A DNA stretch of 61,821 nt from Paracoccus saliphilus (GTDB taxonomy: Bacteria > Pseudomonadota > Alphaproteobacteria > Rhodobacterales > Rhodobacteraceae): assembly GCA_003255745.1 (NCBI GenBank), contig QKYL01000006.1:1-61821 (forward strand), read 5' to 3'. The position numbers were made by a program, and so were the translations under genes. Positions 40,279 to 47,701 of this stretch are shown here, in pieces. The first letter of the stretch is position 1; each line of letters begins with the position of its first letter. The notes under the pieces are model-generated. The model saw only the letters and a program-made list of their open reading frames with translations, searched no databases and had not been told where the DNA came from.

Positions 40279-41196
40279 ATGTCCCACAGCGTCTTCATTG
40301 ATGGCGAAGCCGGCACCACCGGCCTGCAGATCCGCGACCGGCTTCTGGGGCGCGACGACATCCGCCTGGTCCAGGTCGATCCCGCGCGGCGCAAGGACCC
40401 GCAGGCGCGGCGCGAGGCGTTCGAACAGTCCGACGTGGCGATCCTGTGCCTGCCCGACGATGCCGCCCGCGAGGCGGTGGACCTGACGCGTGACATGGAC
40501 GTGCGGCTGATCGATGCCTCGACCGCGCACCGGATCGACCCGAACTGGGTCTTCGGCTTTCCCGAACTGGCCCCCGGCATGCGCCAGCAGATCGCCGCAG
40601 CGCGCCATGTCAGCAATCCCGGCTGCTATTCGACCGGCGCCATCGCCATGATCGCGCCCCTGGTCAAGGCCGGGATGATCGATGAGGCCGAGGCGCTGTC
40701 GATCAACGCGGTCAGCGGCTATACCGGCGGCGGCAAGGCGCTGATCGGTGAATACGAGGCGGGCACCGCGCCCGCGCATTTCGTTTATGGCCTGACGCAG
40801 CGCCACAAGCACATCCCCGAGATCATGACCCGCGGCGGGCTGCTGATGCAGCCGATCTTCGCACCCTCGGTCGGGAATTTTGCGCAGGGCATGGCGGTGC
40901 AGCTGCCCCTGCATCTGGGCGGCGACCGCACGATCCGGGCCCTGCACCAGGCGCTGTCGGATCATTACCAAGGTCAGGACTTCGTTCAGGTCGTCGCAGC
41001 TGCTGATCTGGGTGACCGCATCGACCCCACCGCGCTGAACAACACCAACCTGATGCGCATCAGCGTCCATGGCGACGAGGAGATCGGCTGCGCGACCGTC
41101 ATCGCGGTGCTGGACAACCTGGGCAAGGGTGCGTCGGGGGCCGCGGTGCAGAACCTGAACATCATGCTGGGACTGCCCGAGAGCGAAGGCCTTTAA
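40279..41196 (+). CDS. argC: N-acetyl-gamma-glutamyl-phosphate reductase (short type)
   Basis: The 305-residue enzyme makes N-acetylglutamate semialdehyde in arginine synthesis. It has the NADP-binding start VFIDGEAGTTGLQIRDRL and the nucleophile in SNPGCYSTGAIAMI (Cys near 117). A histidine-rich active-site region, THGLTQ-like VYGLTQRHKHIPEI, is also seen. Length fits the shorter class 2 ArgC. It is monocistronic by spacing, with 70 bases upstream and 135 downstream. Confidence 0.93.
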   Translation: MSHSVFIDGEAGTTGLQIRDRLLGRDDIRLVQVDPARRKDPQARREAFEQSDVAILCLPDDAAREAVDLTRDMDVRLIDASTAHRIDPNWVFGFPELAPGMRQQIAAARHVSNPGCYSTGAIAMIAPLVKAGMIDEAEALSINAVSGYTGGGKALIGEYEAGTAPAHFVYGLTQRHKHIPEIMTRGGLLMQPIFAPSVGNFAQGMAVQLPLHLGGDRTIRALHQALSDHYQGQDFVQVVAAADLGDRIDPTALNNTNLMRISVHGDEEIGCATVIAVLDNLGKGASGAAVQNLNIMLGLPESEGL

Positions 41197-41331
41197 GGTC
41201 AGCTGAAACCCTGAAATTGTTATCCGATAGGCTTTGACGTCCTGTTGGCACAAAGGTTAATTTGGTATGTACCGGCCAGCGGTCGATAGCCGCTGCGGGT
41301 CCGGAATGTTGTTCATGATTTTGGATGTACC

Positions 41332-42570
41332 ATGGCACGGATCTATGCTGATCTTGGATTTGACCAGTCGAATTTTGATCTGAGTCTGCTTTACTACAAC
41401 GCGTTTGACAGCCAGTTCCTGAACAACTGCTTTGTCGAAAATCGCGGTCGCCTGATCGAGGATATGCTGGTCGTAAGCTATCTATCCGACGGCGAACTGG
41501 CCGCAGTCGGATTGGCCGGCACGGGCTTTCGGATGATTGGCGACCATGTCACCGGCGGCACTTTGACCAATATCAGCCAGGTGGTGTCCGACGGCGAATA
41601 TTACCGCAACCACTTCGAATTTGACCGGATCAGCCTGCCGCTGGTCGATTTCCATGATGCAACGCTAAGCTTTTCGCGTGCCGATGATAACCGGCTGATC
41701 GACCGCGTCCTGTCGGGGGACGACCTCTTCGAGTTGAGCTTTCAAGCGGACCGGGCCTTTGGAATGGGCGGCAACGACACGCTGTACGGCTTTGAGGGCA
41801 ACGACACCTTGGGCGGCGGGGCGGGCCGCGACGCGTTGTATGGCGGCAGGGGCGCTGACCGGCTGATCTTGAGCAGCCAGGACGACATCCTCGACGGAGG
41901 TCTGGGGCGCGACTGGCTGGCGATCAAGGGCGCCACAGGAGCGCGCATCGACCTTGCCCGCACGGACCGGCAGGACACAGGTCATGGCATGGACCGCATC
42001 CTGAACATCGAGAACCTGCAGGGCGGCGCGGGTGCCGATCGGCTGGGCGGGAACGCCCAGGACAACCTGATCCAGGGCGGCGGGGGCGCGGACGGTCTGT
42101 CGGGCCGCCGTGGCAGCGACCGTTTGTTGGGACAAGACGGCAACGACACGCTGGATGGCGCTATGGGGGCGGATCTGCTGGAGGGCGGCCGCGGCAGCGA
42201 CCGCCTGATCGGCGGCATGGGCGCGGACCAGCTGACGGGCGGCATGGGCGCCGATGTTTTCGTCTTCCGGGCGCTGGATGACAGCCGGAGCACGGGCCGC
42301 GACCTTGTCACCGATTTCAATGCCCGCGACGACCGGATCGATCTTGGCGCCATTGATGCCGACCGGCAGTTCGCCGGCAACAGCGCCTTCACCCTGCAGA
42401 TCGGCGGAGAGTTCGAGCCGGGCCACGGCGGGCAGCTGATTGCGATTCGCGGCGCGGGCAGCACCCCGTATACCAACCTGCTGATGGACGTGAACGGCGA
42501 TGGCCAGGCGGATGCCGCGATCCGGTTGGCCGGGTATCATGCCTTGACCGAAGCAAACTTCATCCTCTGA
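41332..42570 (+). CDS. RTX calcium-binding repeat protein, predicted type I secreted
   Basis: The 412-residue acidic protein has no Sec signal peptide. The N-terminal 140 residues (MARIYADLGFDQSNFDLSLL) match no enzyme I know. From about 143 on come GGxGxDxxx nonapeptide repeats in two blocks, such as GMGGNDTLYGFEGNDTLGGG and GGMGADQLTGGMGADVFVF. A serralysin-like C-terminal DLVTDFNARDDRIDLGAI segment follows. An extra calcium loop MDVNGDGQAD lies near 385. The end LTEANFIL fits a type I secretion signal. No ABC exporter or membrane fusion protein is encoded nearby. Confidence 0.85.
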   Translation: MARIYADLGFDQSNFDLSLLYYNAFDSQFLNNCFVENRGRLIEDMLVVSYLSDGELAAVGLAGTGFRMIGDHVTGGTLTNISQVVSDGEYYRNHFEFDRISLPLVDFHDATLSFSRADDNRLIDRVLSGDDLFELSFQADRAFGMGGNDTLYGFEGNDTLGGGAGRDALYGGRGADRLILSSQDDILDGGLGRDWLAIKGATGARIDLARTDRQDTGHGMDRILNIENLQGGAGADRLGGNAQDNLIQGGGGADGLSGRRGSDRLLGQDGNDTLDGAMGADLLEGGRGSDRLIGGMGADQLTGGMGADVFVFRALDDSRSTGRDLVTDFNARDDRIDLGAIDADRQFAGNSAFTLQIGGEFEPGHGGQLIAIRGAGSTPYTNLLMDVNGDGQADAAIRLAGYHALTEANFIL

Positions 42571-42582
42571 TCCTTGCAGGAA

Positions 42583-42609
42583 GCCGCTGCCTTTTTCCTA
42601 GGCAGTGGC
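42583..42609 (+). terminator. Hairpin after the RTX gene
   Basis: GCCGCTGCC at 42583-42591 pairs with GGCAGTGGC at 42601-42609 (one G-T pair) around a T-rich loop. TGTCTG follows rather than a T-run. It lies 13 bases after the RTX stop and before nasT. Confidence 0.45.
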
Positions 42610-42676
42610 TGTCTGACGCTGCCTTTCCGCGCTGCGCTTGCTTGCCAAGCTGGCGGCGGCGCTGTTTCTGGCAGTG

Positions 42677-43258
42677 ATGGAGCGGCTTTCAATCATCGTG
42701 GTCGAGCGGGATCGGGACCGGGCGCTGAAGATCGTCGATGGTCTGCGCGCCTCGGGTGATCATGCCGTCACGGTGATTGCTGAGGAAACCGGGCTGGCCC
42801 GCCGCATCGCCGAACAGCAGCCCGACATCGTGCTGATCGACGTGGCCAATCCGTCGCGCGACGTGCTGGAGGAACTGGCCTTGATGTCGGGTCCGCTGGA
42901 CCGGCCCGTGGCCATGTTCGTCGACCGGTCGGACGAACAGCTGACCCGCGCCGCGATCGAGGCGGGGGTCTCGGCCTATGTTGTTGACGGCCTGCACAGG
43001 GACCGCATCAAGCCGATCCTGGACGCGGCCATCGCGCGGTTCCACATGTTCCAGAAGATGCGCGCCGAACTGGCCGCCACCAAGGCTGCGCTGGAAGAGC
43101 GCAAGATCATCGACCGCGCCAAGGCGATCCTGATGAAGGCGCGCGGCATCGACGAAGAGGCCGCATATGCCCTGCTGCGCAAGACCGCCATGGATCAGAA
43201 GCGCCGCGTGGCCGACATCGCGCAGCAGCTGGTGATGGCAGCGGGACTCTTGTCATGA
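42677..43258 (+). CDS. nasT: NasT, ANTAR-domain antiterminator of nitrate assimilation
   Basis: The 193-residue regulator has an N-terminal receiver-like domain (LSIIVVERDRDRALKIVDGL; acidic residue in IVLIDVANPS). The C-terminal ANTAR RNA-binding domain is LEERKIIDRAKAILMKARGI and DEEAAYALLRKTAMDQKRRV. NasT binds leader RNA and prevents termination when it is released from NasS by nitrate or nitrite. The ATG at 42677 (MERLSIIVV) is used; weaker in-frame starts exist upstream. The stop overlaps nasS (ATGA). Confidence 0.93.
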   Translation: MERLSIIVVERDRDRALKIVDGLRASGDHAVTVIAEETGLARRIAEQQPDIVLIDVANPSRDVLEELALMSGPLDRPVAMFVDRSDEQLTRAAIEAGVSAYVVDGLHRDRIKPILDAAIARFHMFQKMRAELAATKAALEERKIIDRAKAILMKARGIDEEAAYALLRKTAMDQKRRVADIAQQLVMAAGLLS

Positions 43259-44427
43259 CCGACCGGCTGCGCCTGGGCTATCTGCCGCTGACCGATGCCG
43301 CGCCGCTGATCATCGCGCAGGAGCTGGGTTTTGCCGCCGAAGAGGGGCTGGCGCTGGAGTTGGTCCGCGTCGGCAGCTGGGCGCAAAGCCGCGACCTGCT
43401 GGGCACGGGCGGGATTGATGCGGCGCATATGTTGGTGCCCATGCCCATCGCGCAAAGCCTGGGGCTGGGGCCGGCCTATCCGGATTTCGACCTGCTGATG
43501 GTCTTGTCCCAGGGCGGGCAGGCGATCGCGGTCTCCTCGGCGCTGGAGGCGCGGCTGCGCGACCGGGGGCACGGTTTCGATTTCAGCGACCCCTGGGCGG
43601 CCCGCACGGCGTTGGCGGCTGCGCATTCGGGGCAGTTGCGGGTGGGGGTGCCTTTTCCGTTCTCGACCCAGGCCGAACTGGTGCGGCATTGGCTGGACGG
43701 CACGGACCTGGCCCGTCGGCTGACCATCCACACGGTTCCCCCACCGCAGATGGCGGATGCGCTGGCCGCAAAGGAGATCGACGCATGTTGCGTGGGCGAG
43801 CCTTGGGCATCGTTCGCCGTTGAGCAGAGCAGGGGCGCACTGCTGCTGGCGGGACGGGCAATTTGGGCCGCCGCGCCGGAAAAGGGCCTCGTGATGACCC
43901 GCGACCGGGCCGAGACGCAGCCCGACCAGACCGGCCGGCTGATGCGGGCGCTGTGGCGCGCAGGCCGCTGGCTGGACCAGCCCGACGCGCGCGGCACAGC
44001 GGCCGAGATCCTGTCGCGTCCCGATTACCTGAACCTGTCGCCCGAACTGTGCGAACGCGGTTTGCTGGGCCGGCTGCACGTCACGGCCAGCGGCGAACTG
44101 CGGCACTATCCAGAATTCATTCGATTTCACGCCCAGGGGGCGACGTTTCCCTGGCGCAGCATTGCCGCGATGCTGGGCGCGCGCATGGCGCAGCGCCATG
44201 ACCTTGACCCTAACCAGGCCATGACGCGGGCAGCGGGCTGTTTCCGCACCGACCTTTATCGCCGCCACCTGCGCGAGGCGGGCGCCGACCTGCCCGGATC
44301 ATCGGCCAAGATCGAAGGCGCAATCGCGGCCCCGACCGCCGTGGCAGCCGAGCAGGGGCAGATGATTCTGGGACCCGATGCCTTTTTCGACGGGCATGTC
44401 TTCGACATGGCGTCCCTGACGCGCTGA
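43255..44427 (+). CDS. nasS: NasS, cytoplasmic nitrate/nitrite sensor
   Basis: The 390-residue protein has the NrtA/CmpA periplasmic-binding fold but no signal peptide. It begins directly with LRLGYLPLTDAAPLIIAQEL, and VPPPQMADALAAKEIDACCV and GEPWASFAV follow. It is homologous to the NrtA encoded next, which is exported. NasS holds NasT inactive and releases it on nitrate or nitrite binding, as shown for Paracoccus. The four-base overlap with nasT fits 1:1 expression. Confidence 0.93.
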   Translation: MTDRLRLGYLPLTDAAPLIIAQELGFAAEEGLALELVRVGSWAQSRDLLGTGGIDAAHMLVPMPIAQSLGLGPAYPDFDLLMVLSQGGQAIAVSSALEARLRDRGHGFDFSDPWAARTALAAAHSGQLRVGVPFPFSTQAELVRHWLDGTDLARRLTIHTVPPPQMADALAAKEIDACCVGEPWASFAVEQSRGALLLAGRAIWAAAPEKGLVMTRDRAETQPDQTGRLMRALWRAGRWLDQPDARGTAAEILSRPDYLNLSPELCERGLLGRLHVTASGELRHYPEFIRFHAQGATFPWRSIAAMLGARMAQRHDLDPNQAMTRAAGCFRTDLYRRHLREAGADLPGSSAKIEGAIAAPTAVAAEQGQMILGPDAFFDGHVFDMASLTR

Positions 44428-44564
44428 ATTCACAGGCAGTCTGCCCTATTTCGCAGCCACCCCGAACAGCGCGGGCCGGGAGGTCCCCCTGCAGCTTGAC
44501 CGCCGGTCCCCCAGCCGCAATTCTGGGATCAAGTCGGATGCAACGGCGCTCCGAACTTCGATCT

Positions 44565-44655
44565 GTCCGCAAGGAAGCGGGCCTTTCCCTTCAGGCAATG
44601 TCGCCACCGTTTTCGTGTCCAGCACTGGACGGCGATGCCGGTGGCTTTCGTGTTT
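44565..44655 (+). promoter_or_regulatory. NasT-responsive leader: two hexaloop hairpins overlapping a terminator
   Basis: First hairpin: GTCCGC at 44565-44570, hexaloop AAGGAA, GCGGGC at 44577-44582. Second: GGC at 44594-44596, hexaloop AATGTC, GCC at 44603-44605. Both loops carry the A1 and G4 of the ANTAR RNA motif, spaced 11 bases apart. The second hairpin's 3' side is also the start of a terminator stem, GCCACCG (44603-44609) with CGGTGGC (44639-44645), followed by TTTCGTGTTT. An inner GTCCAG/CTGGAC hairpin fills the terminator. NasT binding would therefore block termination before nrtA. Confidence 0.72.
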
Positions 44656-44703
44656 CCGGGCCCGCGTTTCCTGACCTGCGGGCTGACATCAAGGACCAGC
44701 CAG

Positions 44704-45996
44704 ATGACTCTGATCAAGCCCTCGTCCCGCCGCAGCTTCTTGAAATCGGCCAGCGGCGTACTGGCCACAATGGCCGCCGCCCGCCTGGCCCTGCCCTCCG
44801 GGGCCTGGGCCGCCACCCCCGCCCCCGAAGTCACCGGCTGCAAGCTGGGCTATATCGCGCTGACTGACAGTGCGCCCCTGATCATCGCCCTTGAAAAGGG
44901 CTTTTTCGCAAAACACGGCATGTCCGACGTCCTGGTCGAAAAGCAGGCCAGTTGGGGCGCCACGCGCGACAATATGGCGCTTGGATCGGATGCGGGCGGG
45001 ATCGACGGTGGGCATATCCTGCGGCCCAAGGTGCATCTTTATTCCGCCGGCAGCGTGATGCAGAACAACCAGCCGCTGCCGATGTACACGCTGTTGAACC
45101 TGAACGAGGATGGGCAGGGCCTGTCCGTGCGCCAGGACTATGCCGACAGCGGCGTGGGCCTGGACAGCGCCCCCCTGAAGGAGATCTTTGCCGCCCGCAA
45201 GGCTGCCGGTCAGGGCGTGCCAGTCGCCATGACCTTCCCCGGCGGCACGCATGACCTGTGGATGCGCTATTGGCTGGCGGCAGGCGGGATCGACCCCGTG
45301 TCCGAGGTCGACCTGATCGTTGTGCCGCCCCCACAGATGGTGGCCAACATGAAGGTCGGCAACATGGAGGCCTTCTGCGTCGGAGAGCCGTGGAACGAGC
45401 AGCTGGTGAACCAGAAGATCGGCTTTACCGCCGCCACCACGGGCGAGCTGTGGAACCGCCACCCCGAAAAGGTGCTGGGCATGCGCGCCGATTGGGTTGA
45501 TGCCAACCCCAACGCCACCGTCGCGCTGATGATGGCGGTGATGGAGGCGCAGATGTGGTGCGACCTGCCCGAGAACAAGCAGGAGATGGCCGAGATCATC
45601 GGCCGCCGCCAGTGGTTCAACGTGCCCGTCGCGGACATCATCGGCCGCATCCAGGGCCGGATCAACTATGGCAATGGCCGGGTCGAGGATCGCCCGGATC
45701 TGGCGATGAAGTTCTGGGGCAAGGCGGGCGAGACTTCCTATCCGTGGAAATCGCTGGACAGCTGGTTCATCACCGAAAACAAGCGGTGGGGCTATCTGCC
45801 GGGCGACCTGGACACGGCCGGGCTGGTCGATCGCACGAACCGCAGCGATCTGTGGCTGGCGGCAGCCAAGGGGCTGGGCCTGTTGGTCGATTTCGGCGAC
45901 AGCCGCGGGGTCGAGACCTTCTTCGACGGCAAGACCTTTGATCCGGCGAACCCCGACGCCTATCTGGACGCCCAGTCCATCAAGGCGATGGTGTGA
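44704..45996 (+). CDS. nrtA: Nitrate ABC transporter substrate-binding protein
   Basis: The 430-residue protein starts at ATG 44704 with a twin-arginine signal, SSRRSFLKSASGVLATMAAA, so it is exported folded by Tat. The mature part has the NrtA pattern LGYIALTDSAPLIIALEKGF, VPPPQMVANMKVGNMEAFCV and GEPWNEQLVN. It delivers nitrate or nitrite to NrtB/NrtC. Its N-terminus is free of the in-frame upstream leader, which contains the NasT hairpins. Confidence 0.92.
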   Translation: MTLIKPSSRRSFLKSASGVLATMAAARLALPSGAWAATPAPEVTGCKLGYIALTDSAPLIIALEKGFFAKHGMSDVLVEKQASWGATRDNMALGSDAGGIDGGHILRPKVHLYSAGSVMQNNQPLPMYTLLNLNEDGQGLSVRQDYADSGVGLDSAPLKEIFAARKAAGQGVPVAMTFPGGTHDLWMRYWLAAGGIDPVSEVDLIVVPPPQMVANMKVGNMEAFCVGEPWNEQLVNQKIGFTAATTGELWNRHPEKVLGMRADWVDANPNATVALMMAVMEAQMWCDLPENKQEMAEIIGRRQWFNVPVADIIGRIQGRINYGNGRVEDRPDLAMKFWGKAGETSYPWKSLDSWFITENKRWGYLPGDLDTAGLVDRTNRSDLWLAAAKGLGLLVDFGDSRGVETFFDGKTFDPANPDAYLDAQSIKAMV

Positions 45997-46000
45997 CCCG

Positions 46001-46888
46001 ATGAACGTCACCGCATTGAAGCGCAAGCTGGACCTGACCCCCAAGCCCGCAGCCCCCGTCGTGGCGCTGCCCCCCCGCAACTCCGACCGCCTGGCCCCCT
46101 GGCGCAAACGCGGCGCATCGCTGGCAAGCACCGTCCTGCCGCCGCTGGCCGTGCTGGTCGTCCTGCTGACGATCTGGCAGGTTGGCGCCTCGGGCGAGGG
46201 CAGCGGCCTGCCCACGCCGGTGCAGGTCTGGATCGACAGCGGTTTTCTGATCATGGAGCCGTTCTATGTCTATGGCAGCCAGGACATCGGCCTGGGCTGG
46301 CGCGTCCTAACCTCGCTGGAACGTGTGGCCTATGGCTTCGGGCTGGCCGCCGTGGTCGGCGTGCTGACCGGCGCCGTGATTGGACAATCGGCGCTGATGA
46401 TGCGCGGCTTTGATCCGATCTTCCAGATCCTGCGCACCGTGCCGCCGCTGGCCTGGCTGCCCATCAGCCTGGCCGCCTTCATGGACAGCGGGCCGTCGGC
46501 GATCTTCGTGATCTTCATCACCGCGATCTGGCCGGTGATCATCAACACCGCCGCGGGCGTCCGCGCCATCCCGCAGGATTACCGCAACGTTGCCGCCGTC
46601 CTGCGTCTGAACCAGGTCGAGTTCTTTTGCAAGATCATGGTGCCCGCCGCCGCGCCCTACATCTTTTCAGGGCTGCGCATTGGGGTTGGCCTGTCCTGGT
46701 TGGCCATCGTCGCGGCCGAAATGCTGACCGGCGGCGTGGGCATCGGCTTCTTCATCTGGGATGCGTGGAATTCGTCCCGCCTCAGCGACATCATCGTGGC
46801 CCTGGCCTATATCGGCGGCACGGGCTTCATCCTGGATCGTCTGGTCGGCTGGATCGGACGCGTCGTCTCTCGCGGCACGGCCGGGTAA
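46001..46888 (+). CDS. nrtB: Nitrate ABC transporter permease
   Basis: The 295-residue permease has about 6 membrane helices, the first at 42-60 (VLPPLAVLVVLLTIWQVGA). The EAA-like loop is VRAIPQDYRNVAAVLRLNQV. It resembles NrtB/CmpB in FDPIFQILRTVPPLAWLPIS. It follows nrtA by 4 bases. The channel sits in the inner membrane with NrtC. Confidence 0.92.
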   Translation: MNVTALKRKLDLTPKPAAPVVALPPRNSDRLAPWRKRGASLASTVLPPLAVLVVLLTIWQVGASGEGSGLPTPVQVWIDSGFLIMEPFYVYGSQDIGLGWRVLTSLERVAYGFGLAAVVGVLTGAVIGQSALMMRGFDPIFQILRTVPPLAWLPISLAAFMDSGPSAIFVIFITAIWPVIINTAAGVRAIPQDYRNVAAVLRLNQVEFFCKIMVPAAAPYIFSGLRIGVGLSWLAIVAAEMLTGGVGIGFFIWDAWNSSRLSDIIVALAYIGGTGFILDRLVGWIGRVVSRGTAG

Positions 46889-46901
46889 GGGGGAAAGACC
46901 A

Positions 46902-47696
46902 ATGAAATATCTTCAGATCGACCATGTCTCAAAGACCTTCGTGAAGGGTTCCAAGCAGGCCCATGTCCTGTCAGACATCACCCTGACCATCGACAAGGGC
47001 GAATTCGTCAGCATCATCGGCCATTCCGGCTGTGGGAAATCCACGCTGCTGAACCTGATCGCGGGCCTGACCGACGTGACGTCCGGCGGGATCGTGCTGG
47101 ACGGGCGCGAGGTGAACGCGCCCGGTCCCGACCGCGCCGTGGTCTTCCAGAACCACAGCCTGCTGCCGTGGCTGACGGTCTATGACAATATCAAGCTGGC
47201 GGTGTCCAAGGTGTTTGGTGCCACGAAATCACGCGCGGAACGGCATGACTGGATCATGCAGAACCTGGACCTGGTCCAGATGAGCCATGCTGCCGACAAG
47301 CGCCCCGGAGAGATCTCGGGCGGGATGCGCCAGCGCGTCGGTATCGCGCGCGCCTTGGCGATGGAACCCAAGGTCCTGCTGCTGGACGAACCCTTCGGCG
47401 CGCTGGACGCCCTGACCCGCGCGCATCTGCAGGACGCGGTGATGGACATCCATGCCCGGCTTGGGAACACCATGATCATGATCACCCATGACGTGGACGA
47501 GGCCGTGCTGCTGGCCGACCGGATCGTGATGATGACCAACGGCCCCGCCGCCACCATCGGCGAGGTGCTGACCGTGCCGCTGGTCCGACCCCGCGACCGC
47601 ATCCGGCTGGCCAGCCAGCCCGATTATGTCCGCGCACGCGAAGGTGTGCTGCGGTTCCTATACGAACGCCACCGTTTGGTCGAAGCTGCGGAGTGA
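46902..47696 (+). CDS. nrtC: Nitrate ABC transporter ATPase
   Basis: The 264-residue ATPase is the single-domain NrtD/TauB-like type: Walker A GHSGCGKSTLLN, signature ISGGMRQRVGIARALAMEP, Walker B VLLLDEPFGALDAL and H-loop MITHDVDEA. It lacks the extra NrtA-like regulatory domain of cyanobacterial NrtC. The ATG at 46902 follows GGGGGAAAGACC. It overlaps the possible GTG start of nirB. Confidence 0.92.
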   Translation: MKYLQIDHVSKTFVKGSKQAHVLSDITLTIDKGEFVSIIGHSGCGKSTLLNLIAGLTDVTSGGIVLDGREVNAPGPDRAVVFQNHSLLPWLTVYDNIKLAVSKVFGATKSRAERHDWIMQNLDLVQMSHAADKRPGEISGGMRQRVGIARALAMEPKVLLLDEPFGALDALTRAHLQDAVMDIHARLGNTMIMITHDVDEAVLLADRIVMMTNGPAATIGEVLTVPLVRPRDRIRLASQPDYVRAREGVLRFLYERHRLVEAAE

Positions 47697-47701
47697 TTGC
47701 C

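Noticed and set aside
44428..44703. In-frame N-terminal extension of nrtA from 44635
   Set aside because: It would run through the terminator of the leader and displace the twin-arginine signal from the N-terminus.
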